Assembly (NCBI GenBank): GCA_034522055.1
Contig: JAXHLS010000006.1
Location: forward strand, 893,643-957,642
DNA: 64,000 bases
Direction of reading: 5' to 3'
From: Gammaproteobacteria bacterium
Lineage (GTDB): Bacteria > Pseudomonadota > Gammaproteobacteria > JAABTG01
A model generated the notes under the pieces. That model saw only the letters and a list, made by a program, of their open reading frames with translations. It did not search any database and was not told where the DNA came from. The position numbers were made by a program, and so were the translations under genes. Shown here one piece after another: positions 18,534 to 28,843 of this stretch (positions are counted from its first letter, which is position 1; each line of letters begins with the position of its first letter).

Positions 18534-20013
18534 GTTCAGCCGTGGGGCGCCACTCGTCGATCTCTTTCTCGAACAGGTGGCGGCTCTCGGGAGGACCCCA
18601 GGTGCCGGCAGGATAGGTGTGGATGAAGTCCCGTTCCACCGACCACAGGTTGAGAACGGGCTCCACGATGCGCCACGCATATTCCACCTCGTCATAACGC
18701 AGGAACAGGGAACGATCACCACCCATGATATCCATCAAAAGCCCCTCATAGGCATCGGTGGGCGCGTCGTCCGGGCCGCGGAACCCGGCGTCCATACTCA
18801 CCTGGCGGGTCTTCATCGCCAGCCCCGGCTGCTTGGAGGTGAGCTGCAGGCGCAGCATCTCGCAGGGCTGGACGCCGATGACCAGCCAGTTGCGTTCCAC
18901 GTTGGCCACCTGGGTGCCCCGGAACAGCTGCTGGGGGGGCTGGCGGAAGCGGATCATGATATTGGAGACGCTCTCCGGCATGCGCTTCCCCGTACGCAGA
19001 TAGAAGGGCACACCGCGCCAGCGCCAGTTGTCCACGTATAGTTTGAGGGCCGCGAAGGTCTCGGTGGCACTGTCGGCGGGCACCCCTTCCTCCTCCAGAT
19101 AGCCCCTGACCTTCTCACCCTTGACCATTCCCGCCGCGTATTGGGCACGGAAGGCCTGGGAGTGCACCGCCCGCGGCGTAATGGGACGTACCGACTTCAG
19201 TACCTTGACCTTTTCGTCCCGCAGATCCTCGGCCGCCAGGGACACCGGCGGCTCCATGGCCACCAGGGTCAGGAGCTGCATCAGATGGCTCTGGATCATG
19301 TCACGCAATGCCCCGGCGCTATCGTAATAGGGCGCCCGGGTCCCCACCCCCAGGGTCTCCGCCTGGGTGATCTGCACGTGGTCGATAAAATTACGGTTCC
19401 ACAGGGGCTCCAACATCAGGTTGGCGAAGCGGAACACCAGCAGGTTGCGCACCATTTCCTTGCCGAGATAGTGGTCGATGCGATAGACCTGTTTCTCCTC
19501 GAGGAACTGGCGCAGGCGTTTCTGCAGGATCGTGGCGCTGTCGATGTCGTAGCCGAAGGGCTTCTCGATGATCACCCGGCGCCAGCCGTGCTCCTCGTTC
19601 AGCAGCCCGGCGTGGCCCAGATTCTCCGTCACCACGCCGAACTCCGAGGGACTGATGGCCAGGTAGATGGCCAGGTTGGCGGGCAGATCGCTGCGCCCGC
19701 TCACGAAGGCCGCCAACTCCTCGTACATGGCGGGGTCGCCGATGTCACCACGGAAGTATTCCTGGCGGGCCTCGAAGCGCTCGAGTACCACCGGGTCGAT
19801 CTCGCCGCGGACCTTGCCCTCCAGCATGGCGCGGCTCTCCTCGAGCCAGCGATCACGGTCCCAGGGCCGGCGCCCGGTGGCCACGATACGGCATTGCTCC
19901 GGCAGCTTGCCCGCCGCATCCAGGTGGTAGAGGGCCGGCATGAGCTTGACCCGGGACAGATCGCCGGTGGAACCGAAGATCACGAAGGTGCAGGGATTCA
20001 GGGGGGCATCCAT
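18514..20013 (-). CDS. zwf: Glucose-6-phosphate 1-dehydrogenase
   Basis: 499 aa NADP-dependent enzyme, first step of the oxidative pentose phosphate and Entner-Doudoroff routes. The coenzyme motif [19 protein letters not shown] opens the protein, and the substrate-site motif [15 protein letters not shown] lies near residue 180. Full length. The start ([18 protein letters not shown]) is 3 bp after the gnd stop, so gnd and zwf form an operon. Its 3' end overlaps that of pgl tail to tail. Confidence 0.97.
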   Translation of the reverse strand: MDAPLNPCTFVIFGSTGDLSRVKLMPALYHLDAAGKLPEQCRIVATGRRPWDRDRWLEESRAMLEGKVRGEIDPVVLERFEARQEYFRGDIGDPAMYEELAAFVSGRSDLPANLAIYLAISPSEFGVVTENLGHAGLLNEEHGWRRVIIEKPFGYDIDSATILQKRLRQFLEEKQVYRIDHYLGKEMVRNLLVFRFANLMLEPLWNRNFIDHVQITQAETLGVGTRAPYYDSAGALRDMIQSHLMQLLTLVAMEPPVSLAAEDLRDEKVKVLKSVRPITPRAVHSQAFRAQYAAGMVKGEKVRGYLEEEGVPADSATETFAALKLYVDNWRWRGVPFYLRTGKRMPESVSNIMIRFRQPPQQLFRGTQVANVERNWLVIGVQPCEMLRLQLTSKQPGLAMKTRQVSMDAGFRGPDDAPTDAYEGLLMDIMGGDRSLFLRYDEVEYAWRIVEPVLNLWSVERDFIHTYPAGTWGPPESRHLFEKEIDEWRPTAELTCCET

Positions 20014-20016
20014 GGC

Positions 20017-21465
20017 TCAGACCTCGTAGGTGGAGGAAGCGACTTTGCCGCCGCGCCCGGTCCAGTCGGTGTGGAAGAAGGTACCGCGCTCGCCGTCCAC
20101 TCGCTCGTAGGTATGAGCGCCGAAATAGTCGCGCTGGGCCTGCAGCAGATTGGCGGGCAGGCGTTCGCTGCGATAGCCATCGAAATAGGCCAGGGCCGCC
20201 GCGAAGGCGGGGGTGGGCACGGCATGCTCGACCGCCAGGGCCACGGCACGACGCCAACCGGCCTCGGCGCCCTTCAGGGCCTCGGCGAAGAAATCGTCCA
20301 GCACCAGGTTGTCCAGATCGTGGTTCTTCTCGTAGGCCGCCTTGATGTCCCCCAGGAACTTGCTGCGAATGATACAGCCACCGCGCCACATGAGGGCGAC
20401 GCCGCCGTAGTTGAGGTCCCATCCCTGCTCCCGGGCGGCCTCCCGCATGAGCATGAAGCCCTGGGCATAGGAGATGATCTTGGAGGCATAGAGGGCATCG
20501 CGCAGCGCATCCAGATAATCCTCCTTCGCCACCGCGGCCGGGCGCGCGGGCGCGCCCAGGATGGCCGCGGCACGCACCCGTTCGTCCTTCAATGACGACA
20601 GCACGCGGGCGAACACCGCCTCGCCGATGAGGGTCAGAGGCACCCCCAGGTCGAGGGCGCTGATGGCGGTCCACTTGCCTGTGCCCTTCTGGCCCGCGGT
20701 ATCGAGGATCCGAGTCACCAGCGGAGCACCGTCCTCCTCCCGTTTGGCGAGGATATCGGCGGTGATCTCGATGAGGTAGGAGTCCAGCACGCCCCGGTTC
20801 CATTCCTCAAACACCCCGGCCATGGTGTCATGGTCCAATCCCAGGGCATGCTCCATGAGAGAGTAGGCCTCGCTGATGAGCTGCATGTCGCCGTACTCGA
20901 TGCCGTTGTGCACCATCTTGACGAAATGGCCGGCGCCATCGGGCCCCACCCACTGGCAGCAGGGCTCGCCGTCCACATGGGCGGATATGGACTGGAAGAT
21001 CTCGCGCACCAGGGGCCAGGCCTCCGGGTCGCCGCCGGGCATGATGGACGGCCCGTGACGGGCCCCCTCCTCACCGCCGGAGATCCCCGTGCCGATGAAA
21101 CGCAGCCCCTTTTCACGTAACGCCGCGGTACGCCGGGTGGAATCCGGGTAGTGGGAGTTGCCGCCGTCGATGATCACGTCGCCGGGCTCCAGCAGGGGCG
21201 CCACCATGTCGATGAAACGGTCCACCACCTCACCGGCCTTCACCATGAGCATCACCTTGCGCGGTGGCGCCAGGGCCGCCACCAGTTCCTCCGGGCTGTG
21301 ACAGCCGATGATGGACTTGCCCTCCGCCGGCCCTTCCATGAACTCGTCCACCTTGCTGGTGGTGCGGTTGTACACCGCGACGGTGTAGCCGTGATCCGCC
21401 ATGTTGAGCACCAGATTCTGGCCCATGACGGCCAGCCCGATGAGTCCGATATCTGCCTGTGCCAT
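20017..21465 (-). CDS. gnd: 6-phosphogluconate dehydrogenase, decarboxylating
   Basis: 482 aa, the long tetramer/dimer form with the full C-terminal tail. It oxidises 6-phosphogluconate to ribulose-5-phosphate with NADP. Motifs: IGLIGLAVMGQNLVLNMADH, VIIDGGNSHYPDSTRR, ISGGEEGARHGPSIMPGG and the catalytic VKMVHNGIEYGDMQLI. It leads the gnd-zwf operon. A strong hairpin (21504-21538) lies in the leader upstream of its start. The presence of gnd shows that the oxidative pentose cycle is complete here. Confidence 0.97.
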   Translation of the reverse strand: MAQADIGLIGLAVMGQNLVLNMADHGYTVAVYNRTTSKVDEFMEGPAEGKSIIGCHSPEELVAALAPPRKVMLMVKAGEVVDRFIDMVAPLLEPGDVIIDGGNSHYPDSTRRTAALREKGLRFIGTGISGGEEGARHGPSIMPGGDPEAWPLVREIFQSISAHVDGEPCCQWVGPDGAGHFVKMVHNGIEYGDMQLISEAYSLMEHALGLDHDTMAGVFEEWNRGVLDSYLIEITADILAKREEDGAPLVTRILDTAGQKGTGKWTAISALDLGVPLTLIGEAVFARVLSSLKDERVRAAAILGAPARPAAVAKEDYLDALRDALYASKIISYAQGFMLMREAAREQGWDLNYGGVALMWRGGCIIRSKFLGDIKAAYEKNHDLDNLVLDDFFAEALKGAEAGWRRAVALAVEHAVPTPAFAAALAYFDGYRSERLPANLLQAQRDYFGAHTYERVDGERGTFFHTDWTGRGGKVASSTYEV

Positions 21466-21503
21466 ATTATTCTCCTCCCTCCTTTGGTCCCTGTTAGCGG
21501 AGC

Positions 21504-21538
21504 CGGACGGTCCGTGCGACTAAGCACCGAACCGTCCG
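21504..21538 (-). other. Strong hairpin between efpL and gnd
   Basis: CGGACGGT-CCGTGC pairs with GCACCG-AACCGTCCG across a GACTAA loop, about 39 bp before the gnd ATG and 150 bp after the efpL stop. There is no T-run on either strand. It could close the efpL transcript or act in the gnd leader. Confidence 0.45.
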
Positions 21539-21688
21539 ACTCCCGTTGATGAATTCCAAAACCACAATGATAGCTTGGTTGGCGCAGCCTGTCTCGGAGG
21601 TTGGCAGAGACGACTCACGCCCTGGAGTCACCAGCGAATCAGACAACGATGGCGTGGAGACGGAACTCGATACCCGAAGTGCGGGCCC

Positions 21689-22252
21689 TCAAGCCCGGCC
21701 CATGAACTCCCCGCTGCCCGTGTTCACCCTGATGCGCTCGCCTTCGGCGATATACTCCGGCACCTGCACCACCAGGCCGGTGGTCAGGGTGGCGGGTTTG
21801 GTGCGCGCGGAGCTGGACGCCGCCTTCATGGCGGGGGCGCATTCCGTCACTACCAGTTCCACCGCGGCCGGCAACTCCAGCCCCGCCGGAGCGCCTTCCA
21901 CCAACAGCAGTTGCAGGCCGCTCATGTCGTCGGTGATGAAGGGCAACTCGGCCTCGATGGCCTCGTGGTCCAGCGCATACTGATTGTAGTCCTCGGTATC
22001 CATCACCGTGATGGCCTCGCCCTCGGCATAGAGGAACTGCACCGCGCGGCGTACCAACTCCGCGGCAGGGATGATGTCATCCCCCTTGTAGCTCCCTTCC
22101 ACCTTCTGGCGCGACAGCACATCCCTGAACACCACCTTGTAAAGAGTGTTGCCGCCCCGCGAGGACGGCGACTTGGCCTGCACGTCCCGCACCATGCAGA
22201 TACGCCCGTCCACACTGACTACCTGGCCCCGCTTCAACTCGTTCGCCTTCAC
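21689..22252 (-). CDS. yeiP: Elongation factor P-like protein EfpL (YeiP)
   Basis: 187 aa EF-P paralogue that relieves ribosome stalling without post-translational lysine modification. The domain I loop carries an arginine at the tip (SPSSRGGNTLYKVVF), as in YeiP, where true EF-P has a modified lysine or a differently placed arginine. C-terminal motifs STG-type (TLTTGLVVQVPEYIAEGERI) and the final GSGEFMGRA match the family. The start is GTG at 22252, with GGAGG nine bases upstream; a longer reading to 22303 is not conserved. It diverges from the MoxR gene. Confidence 0.92.
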   Translation of the reverse strand: MKANELKRGQVVSVDGRICMVRDVQAKSPSSRGGNTLYKVVFRDVLSRQKVEGSYKGDDIIPAAELVRRAVQFLYAEGEAITVMDTEDYNQYALDHEAIEAELPFITDDMSGLQLLLVEGAPAGLELPAAVELVVTECAPAMKAASSSARTKPATLTTGLVVQVPEYIAEGERIRVNTGSGEFMGRA

Positions 22253-22345
22253 TATGCCTCCAACCTGTGCCGCCCATGTGTATCGGATCACCCGCCATGG
22301 CACACTACGGCGCCTCGCCCTGGCCGACCCTTAAGGATAACCGGT

Positions 22346-23290
22346 GTGAATGATATCGAAGAAGCCATGGCCGCGCTGGGCCGTATCACCGCGGCCATCG
22401 ATGGCGTCATGGAGGGCCAGCAACGAGCCATCCGCTGGCTGGTGGCGGCCTTCGCCAGCGGTGGCCATGTGTTGCTGGAGGACGTGCCGGGCACCGGCAA
22501 GACCACCCTGGCCAAGGCCCTGGCCAGGGTGGTGGGGGCAAAGTTCCAACGGGTTCAATTCACCCCCGACCTCCTGCCCACAGACATCCTCGGGGCCTCG
22601 GTATTCGAGCCCGACACCCGCCGCTTCCGCTTCCATCCCGGACCGGTGTTCACCAACATCCTGCTGGGGGACGAGATCAATCGCGCCTCGCCCCGCACCC
22701 AATCCGCCCTGCTGGAGGCCATGGCGGAGGGTCAGGTGAGCCTGGAGGGCAGGACCCGCCCTCTGCCGCCCCTGTTCTTCGTCATGGCTACCCAGAACCC
22801 CGTCGAGTTCCACGGCACCTATCCCCTGCCCGAGGCCCAGATGGACCGATTCGCCATGCGCTTCCGCCTCGGTTACGTGGATGAGGCCCAGGAGATCGGT
22901 ATCCTCAGCCACCAGCGTGCCGGCCATCCCCTGGATGCCCTATCGGCCTGCGTGACCCTGGATGAGGCGGAACGCCTGCTGGTCCAGGCCCGCCAGGTGC
23001 GGGTGGCCCCCGAGCTCGAGACCTACATCGTGCGCCTGGTGCGAGCCAGTCGGGGTATCAAAGGAGTGGCCCTGGGTGCCAGCCCGCGCGCCGCTTTGGC
23101 CCTCATGAAGACCGCCCAGGGCCTGGCCCTTTGCGACGGCCTCGATTACGTGACTCCGGACCAAATTCAGGAACTGGCCGATCCCGTGCTCTCCCACCGC
23201 CTGGCCCTCGACCCCCAGGCCCGTTACGCCGGGGCCACGGCCGCCGCCGTGGTGGATGAGGTGCTGGAGCGGGTGCCCGTGCCCATCTGA
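22346..23290 (+). CDS. MoxR-family AAA+ ATPase
   Basis: 314 aa AAA+ protein of the MoxR class, chaperone-like ATPases that help mature metal enzymes or surface complexes. Walker A is [20 protein letters not shown], Walker B NILLGDEINRASPRTQSALLEAM, sensor FFVMATQNPVEFHGTYPLPE, and the C-terminal lid AsPRAALALMKTAQ-like segment (GASPRAALALMKTAQ) is present. GTG 22346 is chosen because AAGGA lies eight bases upstream. The usual DUF58 and VWA partners are absent; the next gene is moaA after 182 bp. A role in molybdoenzyme maturation is possible but only inferred. Confidence 0.9.
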   Translation: MNDIEEAMAALGRITAAIDGVMEGQQRAIRWLVAAFASGGHVLLEDVPGTGKTTLAKALARVVGAKFQRVQFTPDLLPTDILGASVFEPDTRRFRFHPGPVFTNILLGDEINRASPRTQSALLEAMAEGQVSLEGRTRPLPPLFFVMATQNPVEFHGTYPLPEAQMDRFAMRFRLGYVDEAQEIGILSHQRAGHPLDALSACVTLDEAERLLVQARQVRVAPELETYIVRLVRASRGIKGVALGASPRAALALMKTAQGLALCDGLDYVTPDQIQELADPVLSHRLALDPQARYAGATAAAVVDEVLERVPVPI

Positions 23291-23372
23291 CGGAGTGGCC
23301 ACCATTGCCGCCCCCGGGCGACGACATTGATCGCGAATCGGGACAGCGGTTCTTTCTCATGGGCGGATCTGC

Positions 23373-23378
23373 TATAAA
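23373..23378 (+). promoter_or_regulatory. Candidate -10 box for moaA
   Basis: TATAAA in an AT-rich patch 95 bp before the moaA start; the -35 at 17 bp spacing (TTCTTT) is poor. No recognisable Moco riboswitch was seen in 23291-23472. Confidence 0.3.
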
Positions 23379-23472
23379 AAGAGAAATAAAAATCGACGGC
23401 CATGGAAACCCGGCCGCAGATATCGCCACCAACCGCGCCATACATCATCTATCCGGCGCAACGAGGAATGGA

Positions 23473-24489
23473 ATGAATCAGACCGAACCCCGTTCTCCGC
23501 CCCCCCGAGAGGACTTTATCGACCCATTCGGCCGCACCATCGAGTACGTGCGGCTGTCGGTGACGGACAAGTGCAACCTGCGGTGTTTCTACTGCCTGCC
23601 CGAAGGCCACAAGGACTTCGAAGAGGCGGGCAACCGGCTGTCCTTCGACGAGATCGAGACAGTGATGGCGGCCTTCGGCGAACTGGGGGTGCGGCGGGTA
23701 CGTATCACCGGCGGCGAGCCGCTGCTGCGCAAGGATCTGCCGGTGCTGGTGGGGCGGCTGGCGGCCCTGCCGGGCATCGAGGATCTGTCGGTGAGCACCA
23801 ACGCCTACCTGCTGGAGCGGGACGCGCGGGCCCTCAAAGAGGCCGGCGTGGGGCGCATCAACGTCAGCCTGGACAGCCTGCGGGCGGACCGCTTCCGGGA
23901 CATCACCCGCGGCGCCGAGCTGGACCGGGTGCTCGGGGGTCTGCGGGCAGCCCGCGAGGCGGGCCTCGACCCCGTCAAGATCAACATGGTGGCCATGAAG
24001 GGCATCAATGACGACGAAGTGGAGGACATGGTGGAGTTCTGCATCGAGCAGGGCTTTACCCTGCGCTTCATCGAGACCATGCCCCTGGGGACGTCGGGCA
24101 GCGAGGCGAGCAAACATTATCTGGACCTGCAGCAGGTGAAGGCGCGGCTGGCGGAACGTTACGAGCTGACGCCGAGCATGATGCCGGGGGGCGGACCGGC
24201 GCGCTACTATCGCATCGGGGGCTCGGAGCTTAAGATCGGCTTCATCACCCCCATCTCCCAGCATTTCTGCGAGACCTGCAACCGCGTGCGCATGTCGGTG
24301 GACGGCACCCTGTACATGTGCCTGGGCCAGGAACACAACTACCCGCTGCGCCCGCTATTGCGGGACGGGGTGCGGGGGGGGGAGCTAAAAGAACATCTGT
24401 TGCGGGCCATCGCCATGAAGCCGGAGCGTCATGAGTTCCGGGAGAAACCCCATCAGATCGTGCGTTTCATGTCCGCCACCGGCGGCTGA
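23473..24489 (+). CDS. moaA: GTP 3',8-cyclase MoaA
   Basis: 338 aa radical-SAM enzyme for the first step of molybdenum cofactor synthesis. The N-terminal cluster motif is DKCNLRCFYCLPEG, the C-terminal cluster motif FCETCNRVRMS ... MCLGQEH, and the protein ends in the flexible double glycine (ATGG) that reaches the active site. GAGG lies before the ATG at 23473; the longer frame from 23305 is not conserved. It is followed by moaB and moeA with short gaps, a compact Moco operon without moaC, moaD or moaE. Confidence 0.96.
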   Translation: MNQTEPRSPPPREDFIDPFGRTIEYVRLSVTDKCNLRCFYCLPEGHKDFEEAGNRLSFDEIETVMAAFGELGVRRVRITGGEPLLRKDLPVLVGRLAALPGIEDLSVSTNAYLLERDARALKEAGVGRINVSLDSLRADRFRDITRGAELDRVLGGLRAAREAGLDPVKINMVAMKGINDDEVEDMVEFCIEQGFTLRFIETMPLGTSGSEASKHYLDLQQVKARLAERYELTPSMMPGGGPARYYRIGGSELKIGFITPISQHFCETCNRVRMSVDGTLYMCLGQEHNYPLRPLLRDGVRGGELKEHLLRAIAMKPERHEFREKPHQIVRFMSATGG

Positions 24490-24542
24490 GCCGGCGCCCG
24501 ATTCTCTGACCCCGATCCTCTGACTGTAAGGAGCAATACACC

Positions 24543-25070
24543 ATGGGTCACGCCGCCCAACGGGAATTCATCGCCGTGGACATCGCGGTGGCGACCATCT
24601 CCGATTCCCGCACGGAGGAGACGGACACCGCGGGCCGGGGTCTGGTGGAGCAGTTGCAGGGCACGGGCCACCGGCTGGTGGAGAAACAGATCATCCCGGA
24701 CGACATCTACCGCATGCGGGCGCTGTTCAGCCGCTGGATAGCGGATGAGCAGGTTCAGGTGATCATCTCCACCGGCGGCACGGGCCTGACGGGCCGGGAC
24801 AGCACGCCGGAGGCGGTACGGCCGCTGTTCGACAAGGAGGTGGAGGGTTTCGGCGAAGCCTTCCGGTGGCTGTCGTTTCAGGAGATCCAGACCTCGACGG
24901 TGCAGTCCCGCGCCGTCGCGGGGCTGGCCAACGGCACCATTATCTTCTGTCTGCCGGGCTCGCCGGGGGCGTGCCGGCTGGCGTGGGAGGGCCTCATCGT
25001 GCATCAGCTGGACGTGCGCAACCGGCCGTGCAACATGGTGGAGTTGATGCCGCGTTTTCTCGAAAAGTAG
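24543..25070 (+). CDS. moaB: Molybdopterin adenylyltransferase-type protein MoaB
   Basis: 175 aa MogA/MoaB-fold protein that activates molybdopterin by adenylylation or a related step. Motifs: [39 protein letters not shown] and [16 protein letters not shown]. The length and the [12 protein letters not shown] tail fit the MoaB branch. TAAGGAG precedes the ATG. It lies between moaA (54 bp) and moeA (19 bp). Confidence 0.94.
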   Translation: MGHAAQREFIAVDIAVATISDSRTEETDTAGRGLVEQLQGTGHRLVEKQIIPDDIYRMRALFSRWIADEQVQVIISTGGTGLTGRDSTPEAVRPLFDKEVEGFGEAFRWLSFQEIQTSTVQSRAVAGLANGTIIFCLPGSPGACRLAWEGLIVHQLDVRNRPCNMVELMPRFLEK

Positions 25071-25088
25071 CCGTTCCGTTCATTACCC

Positions 25089-26339
25089 GTGACCTCCATG
25101 CCTGATTGCGATTGCGACCGCCCGCAGGCCGACATGCTGTCGGTGGAATCGGCGCGGGAGCGCCTGCTGGCGGGTGCGCGGGTGGTGGGGGACATCCAGG
25201 GGGTGCCCCTGGTGGAAGGCCATGGCCGGGTACTGGCCGAGGCCCTGGTCTCCGCCGTGGACGTACCCCCCCACGACAACAGCGCCATGGATGGCTACGC
25301 GGTGCACAGCGCGGACCTCGGGGCAGAGGCGGAGGTCCGCCAGCCCGTGGTGCAGACCATATCCGCCGGTGCGGTGGGGGCGGCCCTGGCGGCCGGGTGC
25401 GCGGCGCGGATCTTCACGGGGGCTCCCATCCCGCCGGGTGCGGATGCGGTGGTGATGCAGGAGCGCTGCCGAGTGGACGGCGACGGGGTGATCATCCGCG
25501 GTCCCGTGAGGGCGGGAGCGCACATCCGGCGGGCCGCCGAGGATATTGCGGTGGGCCAGACCATCCTGGCACCGGGGCGGCGGCTGCGTGCCCAGGAGCT
25601 GGGTCTCGCGGCCTCGGTGGGATGCGGGACCCTGCCCGTGTACCGGCGCCCGCGAGTGGCTATGTTCTTCACCGGCGACGAGTTGGTGGAGCCGGGCACG
25701 ACCCCGCGGCCGGGGCAGATCTACGATTCCAACCGCTACACACTGGCGGGCCTGCTGGACGGCCTGGGCTGCGAGGTGGTGGATCTGGGCGTGGTGGCGG
25801 ATACCCTGGAGGCGACCCGGGCGACCCTGCAGGCAGCGGCGCTGGAGGCTGACATGGTGGTGTCCACGGGGGGCGTGTCGGTAGGGGAGAAGGACTACGT
25901 GCGACTGGCCCTGACGGAACTGGGAAAGCTGGATTTATGGCGCATCCGGGTGAAGCCGGGCAAGCCCCTGGCCTTCGGGCGAGTGGGGGAAACGCCCTTC
26001 ATCGGGCTGCCGGGCAACCCGGTATCCATGTTTGCGACCTTCTGCCTGTTCGTGGCGCCGTTTCTGAAGCGTATGTCTGGAATCGAGCAGGTGCTGTCGC
26101 GGCCGCAACGGGTGGCGGCGGGCTTCGAGTGGCCGCAGGCCGGCGGGCGCCGGGAGTTTCTGCGGGCGCGCCTGGCGCATGGCGAAAACGGTGCCGTGGA
26201 GGCCGAGATCCATCCCCACCAGGGCTCCGGCGTCCTGACCTCCACGGTGTGGGCTGACGGTTTCGTGGAAGTACCCGAAGGGACCGTGGTCAAGCACGGC
26301 GATAGGGTGGATTACCACCCCTTCGAGGGCCTGTTATAG
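25089..26339 (+). CDS. moeA: Molybdopterin molybdenumtransferase MoeA
   Basis: 416 aa enzyme that inserts molybdate into adenylylated molybdopterin. Motifs: PPHDNSAMDGYAVHSADL, FTGAPIPPGADAVVMQE, VSTGGVSVGEKDYVR and FIGLPGNPVSMFATF. The start could be GTG 25089 or ATG 25098; neither has a strong ribosome-binding site. It closes the Moco operon and is convergent with serS, with a 35-bp gap. Confidence 0.95.
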   Translation: MTSMPDCDCDRPQADMLSVESARERLLAGARVVGDIQGVPLVEGHGRVLAEALVSAVDVPPHDNSAMDGYAVHSADLGAEAEVRQPVVQTISAGAVGAALAAGCAARIFTGAPIPPGADAVVMQERCRVDGDGVIIRGPVRAGAHIRRAAEDIAVGQTILAPGRRLRAQELGLAASVGCGTLPVYRRPRVAMFFTGDELVEPGTTPRPGQIYDSNRYTLAGLLDGLGCEVVDLGVVADTLEATRATLQAAALEADMVVSTGGVSVGEKDYVRLALTELGKLDLWRIRVKPGKPLAFGRVGETPFIGLPGNPVSMFATFCLFVAPFLKRMSGIEQVLSRPQRVAAGFEWPQAGGRREFLRARLAHGENGAVEAEIHPHQGSGVLTSTVWADGFVEVPEGTVVKHGDRVDYHPFEGLL

Positions 26340-26374
26340 GCCCCCCGGAAGCGCTGTCGGGTTCACCCTATGAG

Positions 26375-27977
<1,603 letters not shown>

Positions 27978-27999
27978 CGCCTCATTTCAACCATGGTCA

Positions 28000-28044
28000 T
28001 CAACTACGAAATGATTAACTACGAAGTGATTAACTACGAAATAC
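28000..28044. repeat. Three tandem 15-bp repeats
   Basis: Three head-to-tail copies of TTAACTACGAAATGA-like units: 28000-28014 (first T replaced by TC), 28015-28029 (A to G at one site) and 28030-28044 (diverging at the end). The third copy doubles as the left end of the first long repeat. Confidence 0.8.
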
Positions 28045-28177
28045 GCGAAAGGCGCGAAAGTAAAAACAGCAACATTTAAGCGCCCAGGTCAACTTCCGAC
28101 CCTCGGGATCCATCGCGCCTTCTCCCTTTCATCTCGTGATAATTATCTTTTCTCTTTTTTCGCGTCTTTCGTAGTTA
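28030..28177. repeat. Long intergenic repeat, copy 1
   Basis: About 148 bp starting TTAACTACGAAATACGCGAA and ending CGCGTCTTTCGTAGTTA. The ends are inverted relative to each other, the middle holds GCGCCCAG ... TCGGG ... TCCATCG, and an ATCTCGTGATAATTATCTTT segment precedes the right end. Copy 2 follows 20 bp later in the same orientation. No reading frame of note lies inside. Confidence 0.85.
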
Positions 28178-28197
28178 TCGCTTCCGTTTTTTCTTTA

Positions 28198-28358
28198 TTA
28201 ACTACGAAAAACGCGAAAGGCGCGAAAGAAAAAACAGCTACATCTAAAGCGCCCAGATCCACCTCCAACCTTCGGGCTCCATCGTACCTTCCCTCTTCCA
28301 GCATCTCGTGATAATTATCTTTTCGCTTTTTTCGCGTCTTTCGCGCCTTTCGTAGTTA
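28198..28358. repeat. Long intergenic repeat, copy 2
   Basis: About 161 bp, strongly similar to copy 1 along its whole length, including ATCTCGTGATAATTATCTTT. Left arm TTAACTACGAAAAACGCGAA and right arm CTTTCGCGCCTTTCGTAGTT are near-perfect inverted repeats. A further partial right arm (TTTCGCATTTTTCGTGTCTT) lies at 28371-28400. These fill the 478-bp spacer 27978-28455 between DUF190 and crcB, which holds no gene. Confidence 0.85.
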
Positions 28359-28455
28359 CCTCTTTTGTTTTTTCGCATTTTTCGTGTCTTTCGTGGTTAC
28401 CGCTTTTGATTTTCGATGTTGTCATCCAGTCTAAGCCGCAATCCGGACCCGGCCG

Positions 28456-28833
28456 TCACCACTGGCGGCCCAGCACCAAGCCGACCCAGGCGGCGGTTAG
28501 GCAAAGCACCACGCTCGCAATGACGTTGACCAGGGCCTCCGCGCCCTTGCCCTGCTCAATCAGGGCCAGGGTCTCCATGGAAAACGTAGAAAAGGTGGTG
28601 AAGGAGCCCAGCAGCCCCACCAGCAGGGCGGCCCGCCACACCGCGTCCACGTCCATGCGCTCCACCAGCAGCACAAACAGCAGCCCCATGACCGCGGAGC
28701 CCCCCACGTTCACCACCAGAGTGCCATAGGGGAAGCCCCGCCCGGCGAGGGCGTAGACCGCCGTGGACACGCCGTAGCGCATCACCGCCCCCAGGGCGCC
28801 GCCTGCGGCGATGGCCACCAGTTGTTTCATCAT
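28456..28833 (-). CDS. crcB: Fluoride channel CrcB/FluC
   Basis: 125 aa membrane protein with four hydrophobic helices, the half-channel that forms a dual-topology dimer and exports fluoride. Family motifs: GGALGAVMRYGVS in helix 1, FPYGTLVVNVGGSAVMG in helix 2 and the phenylalanine-box segment GSFTTFSTFSMET in helix 3. Two adjacent ATGs (28833 and 28830) are possible starts; a GTG-initiated extension would overlap rarA. It lies 10 bp after the rarA stop. No fluoride riboswitch can precede it here, because rarA directly abuts. Confidence 0.93.
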   Translation of the reverse strand: MMKQLVAIAAGGALGAVMRYGVSTAVYALAGRGFPYGTLVVNVGGSAVMGLLFVLLVERMDVDAVWRAALLVGLLGSFTTFSTFSMETLALIEQGKGAEALVNVIASVVLCLTAAWVGLVLGRQW

Positions 28834-28843
28834 GGCGGCCGTC

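Noticed and set aside
23291-23472. FNR-type box (TTGATCGCGAATCG) before moaA
   Set aside because: Only the left half-site matches; the right half is wrong.
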